A stretch of 64,000 bases of DNA from Tritrichomonas musculus (taxonomy: Eukaryota; Parabasalia; Tritrichomonadida; Tritrichomonadidae), in the NCBI GenBank assembly GCA_039105265.1, contig JAPFFF010000024.1:744001-808000 (forward strand). The letters run 5' to 3'. The translations under genes and the position numbers were made by a program. The notes below the pieces were generated by a model. The model made no database searches. It saw only the letters and a list, made by a program, of their open reading frames with translations, and was not told the origin of the DNA. This document shows, one piece after another, positions 42,317 through 51,500 of the stretch (positions are counted from its first letter, which is position 1; each line of letters begins with the position of its first letter).

Positions 42317-42838
42317 TTAAATGCAAAACTTTAAACATAAGTGATAATTGTTTACTAATTCATTATATTCTTTATTATAGACTTGTTTGAAGTCAGTGAT
42401 GATTTCGCCGTTCTCTTTGAGTATTTTAATGGCTTCTATTCTAAGAATTGGGTTTGCTTTTCCGGTACAACAACCAATATCTTCATCAAGATGTACTTCG
42501 ACTTCTGTGACTTTGAGAATTGCTTTTATGATTTCTTCTAAGCACTCTTTAGGGACAATAATAGAATGCTTAAAGATTAAATTGCTTAAAAGCGCCTTAT
42601 CCTGATTTAAAAGTATTTGAGCATATGTTTCTAAAATCACACTTTTTGCGTCTGTTTCTTTGATTTCCGGTTCTATTTGAGCATTCACGTCTCTTGTTAT
42701 CACTATCTCCTCCTTCCCATCTTCTCGTTTATTTAAAATAATATTATTATTTATATTTGAAGTCGATGACGATGCTGCGGTTGGCTCCAATGCTATATTT
42801 GCGTTAACACCAGTTGCGTTTGTTCTCTTCTTGATCAT
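42317..42838 (-). CDS. conserved small Polinton protein (173 aa), element 1
   Basis: The unrecognised family is shared with element 2 (59310). Both start M-I-K-K-R-(S/T)-N-x-x-G-V-N-A-N, have an Asn/Ser-rich linker (S-T-S-N-I-N-N-N-I-I), the strand D-G-K-E-E-I-V-I-T-R, and a C-terminal domain with V-I-L-E-T-Y-A, L-D-E-D-(I/V)-G-C-C-x-G-K-A-N-P-I and D-F-K-Q-V-Y-N-K-E-Y-N-E-L-V. The G-C-C-x-G-K-A-N-P signature is the best-conserved part. No enzyme motif. Conservation between two distant elements implies a basic function, perhaps in the virion or as a regulator. Confidence 0.65.
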   Translation of the reverse strand: MIKKRTNATGVNANIALEPTAASSSTSNINNNIILNKREDGKEEIVITRDVNAQIEPEIKETDAKSVILETYAQILLNQDKALLSNLIFKHSIIVPKECLEEIIKAILKVTEVEVHLDEDIGCCTGKANPILRIEAIKILKENGEIITDFKQVYNKEYNELVNNYHLCLKFCI

Positions 42839-42945
42839 TTGTCTTGGAGATAAACCTTAAAATTTTAAAGGACCAAATAACTTCTGAATTATCATAAATA
42901 GCCGGCCATTTATTTAAGAAGAAAATTTTAGAAAGAATAATCAGA

Positions 42946-42958
42946 TCACACTTTTATA
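42946..42958 (+). promoter_or_regulatory. initiator-like motif before the 240-aa gene
   Basis: TCACACTTTTATA directly precedes the ATG at 42959. It shares TCACACTT with the word before the element 1 PolB gene and differs from the host consensus in the second half. Confidence 0.45.
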
Positions 42959-43681
42959 ATGTCATTCAACGAACTCGCACAAGAATTAGTTCAGATCCAA
43001 AAAGAACTCGCTCCCATCCAAGAAGACATCTATGCATTCCTTAATCAAAAAGATGAGATCCCAATTTATAAAATCGAACATGTTATTCCCTTCATGATGT
43101 ATCGCTACTGTCAGCTAATAAACCAACAAGTAGACGCAAACAGAAGACTTGATATGTTAGTAACTATGCAAGCAGCCAAAGAAAGATATGATGAAAAAGC
43201 TCATGAAGAAGAAGAAGAAAAAGAAGAAGAAGAAGAAGAAGAAGAATGCCAAGTTAGCAAAGAGGAAAAAATAAAAACAGAAGAAGAATATAAAGAGATG
43301 ATAGAAGAGCTAGATTATGATGAAGAAATCTTGGCAAAACTGGCGCATGATATCGAAAGTTTTGTGAATGAAAAAGGGCATATATCACATTGGAAAATAA
43401 CTACCATGCTAAGAAAATTCACTAATTTTATCGAAACAAGAAATGAAATGGCTAACAAAATAAAAATATTAAATAAATACCGAAAAGACAATGAATATAA
43501 AACAAATCTCGATGAATGCCTGGAGAAGAAGAAGAAGAAAGAACCAAAATATATTAAAATGATCAGTACTGATTCTTACGATAGTCCTTTTAATTTTTCT
43601 TCTGATGATAATGAAAAAGAAGAGGATGAAGAAAAGAAAGAAGAAAAAGAAAAAGAAGAAGAAAAAGAGCAAAAAAAATAA
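42959..43681 (+). CDS. acidic coiled protein (240 aa), element 1
   Basis: The first 80 residues form helices without an obvious family (I-Y-K-I-E-H-V-I-P-F-M-M-Y-R-Y-C-Q-L). Residues 80-110 are a Glu-rich stretch, followed by a second unit echoing the first (D-I-E-S-F-V-N-E-K-G-H-I-S-H-W-K-I-T against D-I-Y-A-F-L-N-Q-K-D-E-I-P-I-Y-K-I), so the protein seems to be a duplicated domain with charged linkers. It ends in a second Lys/Glu-rich tail. No relative was seen in element 2. Function unknown. Confidence 0.5.
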   Translation: MSFNELAQELVQIQKELAPIQEDIYAFLNQKDEIPIYKIEHVIPFMMYRYCQLINQQVDANRRLDMLVTMQAAKERYDEKAHEEEEEKEEEEEEEECQVSKEEKIKTEEEYKEMIEELDYDEEILAKLAHDIESFVNEKGHISHWKITTMLRKFTNFIETRNEMANKIKILNKYRKDNEYKTNLDECLEKKKKKEPKYIKMISTDSYDSPFNFSSDDNEKEEDEEKKEEKEKEEEKEQKK

Positions 43682-43720
43682 GCTCAATAATCAAAATTAA
43701 TTAATAAAAAATAATTTTCT

Positions 43721-44152
43721 TTAATATATATTATTTTTTATTATAACTGAGTGTTTAGGTCCATATATTATTGATCCTTTATTATTTTCATCTGCTAATC
43801 CTTGTATTCGAGCTAAATCTTCTGGCTTTTTCAGGTAAGGAGGCAAAAGTGGCGGTTTTTTCACATATCCATGGTGAATATAATGTTTTCCGTCAGTTAA
43901 GCTTACTGGTGGTTCATGAAGTCCTTTTGTTGTGTGCTGATTAGTTGGTGGAGGACGTACAGGTTTATTTTCTCGAACTATCGTTGGTGGTAAATTGACC
44001 TTGGGATTAAAAGTGACAGCATAAGTGTTATCGTTCGAAAAGATACCATAATGTTTGCCTTTGATAAATCGCACTTTTTCTGTATTTTCATTATACATTA
44101 CTCCTTCTCTTCCTACAATCTCTGCATTTGGGGATTTATAATCATTAGCCAT
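43721..44152 (-). CDS. conserved small Polinton protein (143 aa), element 1
   Basis: The family is shared with element 2 (59866, 142 aa). Conserved words: G-I-F-S-N-D-N-T-Y-A-V-T-F-N-P, E-N-K-P-V-(R/K)-P-P-x-x-N-Q-H, L-H-E-P-P-V-S-(L/I)-T-D-G, and P-P-Y-L-K-K-P-E. The many prolines and lack of helices suggest an extended structural or capsid-cement-like protein, which is an inference. It starts 22 bp after the capsid gene stop in the same direction, so the two may be transcribed together or have overlapping signals. Confidence 0.65.
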   Translation of the reverse strand: MANDYKSPNAEIVGREGVMYNENTEKVRFIKGKHYGIFSNDNTYAVTFNPKVNLPPTIVRENKPVRPPPTNQHTTKGLHEPPVSLTDGKHYIHHGYVKKPPLLPPYLKKPEDLARIQGLADENNKGSIIYGPKHSVIIKNNIY

Positions 44153-44174
44153 TTAAGTAAAGAAAAATTCTATT

Positions 44175-44709
44175 TTATTCAGGAGTTGTAATGTCATAAT
44201 TCCCAATTCGAACCAGTGGGGGCATGCCATTGGGCTGCACTAAAATCGAAATAGAAGCATCAACTAATAAACCTAATATTGGTGGCGTATCGACTATTTG
44301 AGAAAAATGCTTTTTATAATTCTCTGATTTATCATTTGGATCTTTTATTTGTGCATGTTCCTGTGTGACGATTATTTCGAAGTTAATTGGTGATAAACTT
44401 GTAAGGCCCTGTTGATATGTCCCATCTGTTTCTGTCGCAAAACCGATAAAGAATGAAGTCCTATCGTTTGGATATAAACCTGTGATATTGGCTAAAGGTT
44501 TACTTACATTACATAATGAAGCGATAACCTCTTTATTGAAACCGGTTTGTTCACCATTCATATTCATTGCATTTTGACTATATTCAATGAATTCTGGATA
44601 TTCACCATCTGTTCCGAAAGATTTGGCTGGAATATTGCCATAACCGCCACAATTCAATTGGAAATGTTTAAAAAGTGGATTTTTGAAATATGTATAGTAG
44701 TTAAGTATA
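44175..44709 (-). CDS. major capsid protein, C-terminal part, element 1 relic
   Basis: The sequence matches the C-terminal part of the capsid protein at 62699: F-Q-L-N-C-G-G-Y-G-N-I-P-A-K, N-A-M-N-M-N-G, G-F-N-K-E-V, D-R-T-S-F-F-I, T-Y-Q-Q-G-L-T-S-L-S-P-I-N-F-E-I-I-V-T-Q and S-I-L-V-Q-P-N-G-M-P-P-L-V-R. Polinton major capsid proteins are double jelly rolls that build the icosahedral shell. The recognisable element ends here, against a GC-rich island. It is treated as a fossil. Confidence 0.7.
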
Positions 44710-44942
44710 GGCTGGGATTCATTCTTCACCCCAGCCTACACTGCTCGCCACCAAGCTCAGGTACACCTTCGCTTGGGCCTCGCTACCCGGCCAAATACCC
44801 TCTGAAAACCTATCGTAAGTACACACTCTCTACTTTCACTATTCCACCAATGTCATTTCCAAGGTATGGAGTAGTTTTTGAGCTTTCTAATGGTGTTTTT
44901 TGAATTCTACACCCGAAAAAATATCTATCAACTTTTTGTATT
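44710..44942. other. GC-rich junction between the two Polinton relics
   Basis: It begins with a hairpin GGCTGGG (44710-44716) / CCCAGCC (44730-44736), and 44710-44805 is far richer in G+C than either neighbour. The rest (44806-44942) is ordinary AT-rich sequence leading to the stop of the fibre-like gene. I recognise no gene or known repeat. It may be an insertion, the outer end of element 2, or a recombination scar. Confidence 0.5.
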
Positions 44943-47900
44943 TTACTGTAATGAATGTATTACATTCTTAGTGTTATCTTCAGCTAAGATACCATTTGAT
45001 GTAAAGAATGAAGAATTAATCAATATGTAATTAACTGTTGCATTGATCATGAGATTGCTACTACTTAATGGAAATTCAATATTGTTTAACCAGATCTTAG
45101 TTGGTTCACATTGATATTCAAACTTAGGTGAATTATTAACGTTGAATGATATATTGATTTTGATTTCGTTTACACTGGTAACATTATCTCTGGTTTCATT
45201 ATAAGTCAAATAGAGTGTTCCCTCATATGCATCAAGTTGTTTTTCGAATTGATAACGAATGCTATTACTATTCGGTACGCTGAATGTGTACTTAATTAGT
45301 GTTAATTTATTCACTAACGCATCTAACCTAGCTTTTAATGATTCGTTCTCATGTTGTAGATTTGATATCTGACTGTTCATTGTTACGATTTTAGTAACAT
45401 TATCACCTACTAACTTGGCTAGATCTTGATGAGATTTAATATAATTATTTAATTTTGTCTTCAGTTCATCATTTTCACTTTTTAATGCATAATTGGCCAA
45501 ATCAACAGGTTCAGGAATTTCACTTTTTAATGCTATTTGATCTTGCTTCAATATTTTTTCCGCTAATATTAATTTGGTATCAAAAGAGTCTTCCCCATTA
45601 TCGATGTAAAAGCATTGACCAAATCTATCGCTTTTATAATAGGTCAAGTTATAGGTTGTTCCATCAATTTCAACATCGACATTAACTCCATCTTCAGTGA
45701 TAACACCATTATAATCAAACAAATAATCAAACTCTTTTACAAAGCCATCGTTATTTGATATTGTTCCAACAAGGCGAATTCCCCTAGTCAATGTTATTTT
45801 GACTTCCCACGATCCTGAATTATCTTGTACATTTTCAAATGGCACTTCAATAGATTCTTTGTATATCAAATCATTTTTGCTTCGATATTTTGCATCCGCT
45901 TCCTCTTTTGTATACAGGTTATCCATATTAACCATATTATTTTTTAATTCATCTAATGCTTCATTTACTTCATCAACAGTTGGGAATTCATTTAAAGTCG
46001 TAGCTAGAGCTGTATCATTCTTTTCTATCTGCTCATGTAATGTATCTATCTTCTTATGTAAAGCATCTATATCACAAGTATATGCTAAATCATTTGTAGT
46101 AAATTCCATTCTTCTTTTTGCTGTATTCTCTTTGATGCTGATTCCACCAACCCTCAGTTTATTTGGGTTTGATATAACAAATGTTTTGTCATTCATAGTG
46201 CAGCTAGGAAAATCAGTTGTTCCTTGATAATTAATTGTTCCATCAGTAATATTAATAGTAACTATATTCTCTTCATAATCAACATCATTGTATTCACTAA
46301 CTTTTTGCACCAAAAATCGTGCTTTGATTGTTCCATCTGTGATAACATCTTCTGCTTCCAAATGGACCTCTCCATTAACAAATTTACCAACAACATCTAT
46401 TATGTCATCTCTAACCAAATCTGTCTTTTGAACTACTTCATCCAATGTAGGGTAATAACCAAACTCCGCCTCTAGCTCATTAACCTTCTCGGCGAGTAAT
46501 TTAAATGCAGGCTTGAGGGATTCCCTGAACATATTGCTAATATCCATGGCACCACTTAATGTTAAGGTTCCTGTATCTGGGTTATCATTCTCATCTGTAT
46601 AAGGTAATTCTTCTAGTTGTTTATATTCTTCCTCACACCAGGTTATTATTGGAGTAATGTCTTTTGTGATAGACCTAGCGACGGTCCCAGACATGAAATT
46701 AATAGCATTTCTAACTATATCGCTCAATCCTTTTGTTGATTTACGTGAGAACAATCTTTTAAGGAATCCTCCCCCATTCCCAGTTGCAAAACTAATACCT
46801 TCTGGAGCTAATTGCATACCTATAGAACCTATTGAACCGACTGTACCTGCGACACCAAATGCTAAAGCAGTCCATGAAACAATTCTTAAATTATCAACAT
46901 CTTCTTCTAGATGCTGAGTTACTGTTTCTGTTCTCGATACTCTTCCTTTTAGGCTTTCTATTGTTGTGTTCATTTCTTGGACATCATAGCTAATCACATC
47001 TACATTGTTAGTTACCATATTTAAATCACTTCTCATGGTTGTAATATTATCAGCAGTAATGATTTTAGAACTAGTAATATTGTAATCTGTATACAAGGTA
47101 GTTGCTGCATTAGGATTGGGATACACTTCATAAAATTGTTGTCTAATAATATATTCGAAGGGGTTAGTAGTAGGGTCCCAATTAACTTCATCTATCGGGT
47201 CAACATATTCATCAAACAAATAGATTTTAATATTTCGTGAGTCATTAGGGGTTGATGAAACATAACAATATTCTACCTGTTCACATGAATCTAATAGGCC
47301 ATGAATAAAATACCATTTCTTATCACTCTTGGGGTCAAATATTTTTCCTGTTGGTCTCATAGAAAATCTGTTTGCCTTTATTTCTCCATCTAAAGTTATA
47401 TCAAGATAGAATTCTTCTACAAGATTAATATCTAAATCACTTCCTGTACCATTTGTCTTATAGCATCTTATGGCTTCAATATCATATCCATAAATATTTA
47501 TTCCCCCATTACTGGTTTGATAGCCTAATCCATATTTGGAAAAGTCTTCTATCTCACCCGTCTTTAGTTTTAGTTTGTTCTCTACTTTACACTTTCCACC
47601 ATGTATCATATAATGTAAGAGGTTATCTATAGAATAGTCATCTGGTTTTTTAATTAACATAATATTTCTTTCACTTCTCTTGATTCTAATATATGTTCCA
47701 TCTTCTCCATATTCATTCTCCTTATTCAAAGCATTTTTCATTTTTCCATTAATGTTTCCTTGAATATTATCTCCTACCCATTTTGTTCCATTCCATGTTA
47801 AGAACCATTTATTACCAAAACAGTATTCATTAAATTTAAACTCCAAGCCTGTAGGTATATTATAATTATCATCTATGTTCCATTGTAGTAGCCAATACTT

Positions 47901-48566
47901 TTTATCATCCATTTGGACTTCGCTAGTTAGAGTTGGTTTGTAAAGATACAATACATCACTCTTATGTAGTTTCAATGCATTATCAGCTTTGATGATGGAA
48001 CACTTGACTGTCTTCAGTGTTTGCAGTGAATCAGTTATGTACTCATTCATGATACTCAGCTCACCATTCATCCATAGAGTATATGGATTAAAATCAAGAC
48101 CACTATCAAAGGCTATATTGATGTATCCCATATTTGTGCTATTATTTATAGAACATCCATTTGCACTCTTTGTTATCATAGGAGAGTATACTTGTCCATC
48201 TTTGGCATAAATAAAGAATTCCTTAACTAAATTTCCATTCGTGTCATATATGATATTCTTTCTCAAAACCACTTTAAAGATATTGGTTTGTGCAGTTATT
48301 TCCTTCACTTTATTCATGAAATCCTCTGGTATGTTAACAAACTTTAGGATATGGTATTGTGTAGATGACTCGTATTGTATATTATTATTTTTGATATTAA
48401 ATTCTGGTATACCCTCTACTTCATTAAATAAATGCCCTGTCTGTACATATCCATCCAAATCACTCAGCGTTAATAATTCACTTGCTTTCCTAGTAGCATC
48501 TCCAACTTTAAATTGTATATCACCAATGAATCTTGTTGTAGTATCTTTCACTTGCTCTGAAGTCAT
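44943..48566 (-). CDS. fibre-like protein of element 2 (1,207 aa)
   Basis: Related to the C-terminal half of the element 1 fibre. It begins with a beta-rich module (G-I-P-E-F-N-I-K, then F-K-V-V-L-R-K-N-I-I-Y-D and A-D-N-A-L-K-L-H-K-S-D-V). It has the near-invariant N-I-T-S-S-K-I-I-T-A-D-N-I-T-T-M-R-S-D-L (about 500-520), a coiled stretch, a hydrophobic glycine-rich segment (A-L-A-F-G-V-A-G-T-V-G-S-I-G, about 565-585), a region with E-V-P-F-E-N-V-Q-D almost identical to element 1, and a distinct coiled plus beta C-terminus from about residue 1000 not found in element 1. The changed C-terminus suggests a swapped receptor-binding tip, an inference by analogy with viral fibres. Confidence 0.6.
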   Translation of the reverse strand: MTSEQVKDTTTRFIGDIQFKVGDATRKASELLTLSDLDGYVQTGHLFNEVEGIPEFNIKNNNIQYESSTQYHILKFVNIPEDFMNKVKEITAQTNIFKVVLRKNIIYDTNGNLVKEFFIYAKDGQVYSPMITKSANGCSINNSTNMGYINIAFDSGLDFNPYTLWMNGELSIMNEYITDSLQTLKTVKCSIIKADNALKLHKSDVLYLYKPTLTSEVQMDDKKYWLLQWNIDDNYNIPTGLEFKFNEYCFGNKWFLTWNGTKWVGDNIQGNINGKMKNALNKENEYGEDGTYIRIKRSERNIMLIKKPDDYSIDNLLHYMIHGGKCKVENKLKLKTGEIEDFSKYGLGYQTSNGGINIYGYDIEAIRCYKTNGTGSDLDINLVEEFYLDITLDGEIKANRFSMRPTGKIFDPKSDKKWYFIHGLLDSCEQVEYCYVSSTPNDSRNIKIYLFDEYVDPIDEVNWDPTTNPFEYIIRQQFYEVYPNPNAATTLYTDYNITSSKIITADNITTMRSDLNMVTNNVDVISYDVQEMNTTIESLKGRVSRTETVTQHLEEDVDNLRIVSWTALAFGVAGTVGSIGSIGMQLAPEGISFATGNGGGFLKRLFSRKSTKGLSDIVRNAINFMSGTVARSITKDITPIITWCEEEYKQLEELPYTDENDNPDTGTLTLSGAMDISNMFRESLKPAFKLLAEKVNELEAEFGYYPTLDEVVQKTDLVRDDIIDVVGKFVNGEVHLEAEDVITDGTIKARFLVQKVSEYNDVDYEENIVTINITDGTINYQGTTDFPSCTMNDKTFVISNPNKLRVGGISIKENTAKRRMEFTTNDLAYTCDIDALHKKIDTLHEQIEKNDTALATTLNEFPTVDEVNEALDELKNNMVNMDNLYTKEEADAKYRSKNDLIYKESIEVPFENVQDNSGSWEVKITLTRGIRLVGTISNNDGFVKEFDYLFDYNGVITEDGVNVDVEIDGTTYNLTYYKSDRFGQCFYIDNGEDSFDTKLILAEKILKQDQIALKSEIPEPVDLANYALKSENDELKTKLNNYIKSHQDLAKLVGDNVTKIVTMNSQISNLQHENESLKARLDALVNKLTLIKYTFSVPNSNSIRYQFEKQLDAYEGTLYLTYNETRDNVTSVNEIKINISFNVNNSPKFEYQCEPTKIWLNNIEFPLSSSNLMINATVNYILINSSFFTSNGILAEDNTKNVIHSLQ

Positions 48567-48595
48567 TTAAATCTCTAAAAAAATTATTCCCTAAT

Positions 48596-51500
48596 CTACT
48601 CTATATTTGCACACTTCTTTTCCAATGCAGCAATTCTTTTTGCTAATGATTCAATTATGGCATCCTTCTGTTGTAGCATCTCATTCACTTCACTCTTCTT
48701 GTAATATTCATCCATATTAACATTATTAAATGCTTCCATATTTTTTGCTAATATCATGATTGGAAATTTCATGGAATCTCTCATCCTATTACAAATATCA
48801 ATTGTTGCAGATAAAGATAATACTGCCTTATCAGGATTAAACCAATTGTCTTTAAATTTTGTTGGGTCATCTAATCTTTTATAATCAGTTTCACACCATT
48901 TAATTAATGAGCCTAATATTTGTTGGTCAGAAACTTTATTTGTTTTAGCTGCTAATGTTTGAACATCTGGTGCATGAACAATTACTGAAACCCATGGTGG
49001 TAATTCAGCTCCAGGGAATTCTCTATCTATTGTTTGTACTAATTCATTTAATTGATTAAATATTTGATCACACATTTCTTCATTTCCATCCCACATATCT
49101 AAGTCCATGACTAAATCTCTATACTGATTCCAATAACTATTTAATAAATCTGGTTCAGCACCAATACTACCAACAACTTGATTAATTTGTCCAGCGTCTA
49201 CATTTTGAATATTTGAAGTATCAGCATCTGGGTAAGTGTTTTGTAATTGTTCATAAGATAAATTAGATACATCATTCCCGTTATAAATAGTATGGACACC
49301 GAATTCAATTCCAACAGTAGATACAGCCAAACCAATTGCACCTAATACAGCCATTGGAGTAGAGAATGCAAGTTTTATAGCACCGGCAACTTGAATAGCA
49401 TTTACAGCTTGTTCTAAATATTGTGTTTTCATTATTTGTATAGCCATTTGTGTATTTAGTGTATTTACTTCCTTTCTTATTTTTGATACATCATAATTCA
49501 TTACATCATAATTATTTGAAACAACATTTAAATCACTTCTCATTGTTGTAATGTTATCAGCTGTAATTATTTTTGAAGATGTGATGTTAAAATCAGTATA
49601 TAATGTTGAAGCTGCATCTGGCCTTGGCTTGATTTCATAAAATTGGTTTCTAATGATATATTGAAATGGATTTGTTTCAGGGTTCCAACTTATTTCTTCT
49701 ATGGGGTCAACTAAATCTTTTCTTAAATATAATTCTATATCTCTTGATTTAATATTAGAGCCTTCCCATTTATAAGCAAGCTGTTCTATACAATCCACTA
49801 CTGGCTTTAAGTCAATGTAGGCCCTATCATTTTTAGTCGTCCTTCTAACTCCAGTGCTTTCAAATGTGAATGTGTTTGATATAGATGAACCCCTCAATGT
49901 TATAGTTAATGCTATTTTTTTAAGATTTAAGTAATTAAATTTCCCGCTTGATAAATTACCAAATGTGAAATAAGTATTTAACATATCATATCCTTCACAA
50001 CTTGCTCCATTTAACTTTTTGTCAAATAGCCATTCAACATCATATAAAGCGCCGTCATCAGATTCTTCTTTATGTGTATACCAAATTGTTGTATCAATAG
50101 TGCTATTTTCAATTAAGCCATATAATAAACCATTACTACTTTCAGGGATTACAGAGTGATGTGTTTTTGTGTCTTTAATCAAAATAAAGCAACCAATAGC
50201 ACCATCAGAGTTTTGTTTTGAATTAACCTTTCGTAATTTAGATGATACCTTACCTCTAAGCAATCCTTGACAATTATTATCTGTCCATTCTGATCCATTC
50301 CATATTAATGTCCACTCATTACCAAAACAGAATTCTTTGAAACCAAATTCTAAACCATTAGGGATAACATAATCAGTTGGTATTTTATAGATGATTTTGT
50401 AGAATTCCTTTTCTACTTTATTTGTATCTGGTGCCTCTATTTCTAAGGTTTCTTCAGTAATAATATCAGGTAGATAAAGGTATAAGTTATCATTTTTGTG
50501 TAATCTTAATGCATTCTCTGCTTCAATAATATCACATCTTATTGTTGGTTCAACAGCTACCAATGAATCTTGTGATAATAGATATTGGATACTTATTTCT
50601 CCTTTGTGATAGAGTTTATAAGGATTAACCGTTGATATCTTATCAAATGCAATATAAAAACTATTCTTCATTGGTGATTCATCATTTCCAATACTCATTA
50701 CAGAATAAAAATCTGTATCTACGTTTCTTGAAATTACAGGATTATATGGCTGCCCATCTTTTACATATATGAAGAACTCTTTCATTAAATTACCATCAAC
50801 ATCATACAAGATATTTGTTCTCAATATTATTCTGAACATTTTTGTTGTATCAGTTATTCTTGTGATTGCACTCTTTAATTCATCAGGTATTTTAATTAGT
50901 AGGACACTATAGTCTTTATCATTTAATATCATTGAATCCATAACTAAATCTTTGCTCTTAACATTATAAACAGGATATCCAGGTTCATGCGAGAAATCAG
51001 TAGTAACAATACCTCCACTTGGTACAGAATCACAAAGAATTTTACCATTGACTTCTAGATCTCCTTTAATAATATATTTACCAAGTACTGGTTTAGTTTC
51101 ATCTAATGTTGGAATATCATCACAGATATCAACACCATAACATTCCAATACTTTTTCAAATGAAAGTGCATTATTGACAAAATCTGGTAAAGCAATTGAT
51201 GTTCCAGTAGATTTATCGTTTGAAAACAGTGCTAATGGCGAAGCTGGATTATTTTCATTCTCTAGAATTGGCTTCCATATCCATTGTTTTCTTTCTTCAT
51301 TCCACTCTATTTTTCCAAAGAGATGTAATAATGAATTTCTTATTTCAACGATATCTATCATTTCACGGCTATGTATTGTACGCCATCCATTAACTCCATC
51401 AAAATGTTGCGTCATTATCACCCATTCTTCATGTTCAACATCCCATATGAAATTGTCTGGTGGGTTTAAAATGGAATCTGTTCTCCAATTATCTAGAAAA

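Larger units (their letters stand above)
25905..44710. mobile_element. Maverick/Polinton relic, element 1
   Basis: Family: Maverick/Polinton of the trichomonad type. Parts seen from left to right are a duplicated end fragment, fibre-like protein (-), penton-like minor capsid (+), protein-primed PolB (-), Gln/Leu-repeat protein (-), a small basic-tail protein (+), a basic DNA-binding-like protein (-), SF3 helicase (+), small conserved proteins and part of the major capsid protein (-). No integrase, packaging ATPase or adenain-like protease was found, and no long terminal inverted repeats were recognised. It is broken, with about two breaks. Age: the duplicated fragment is about 98% identical to its parent and most genes are open, so it looks fairly young. 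It is much less similar to element 2, so the two are not recent copies of each other. Confidence 0.8.

Noticed and set aside
44547-44903. 118-codon forward frame across the GC-rich junction
   Set aside because: It is antisense to the capsid relic on one side and junction sequence on the other, with no protein pattern.
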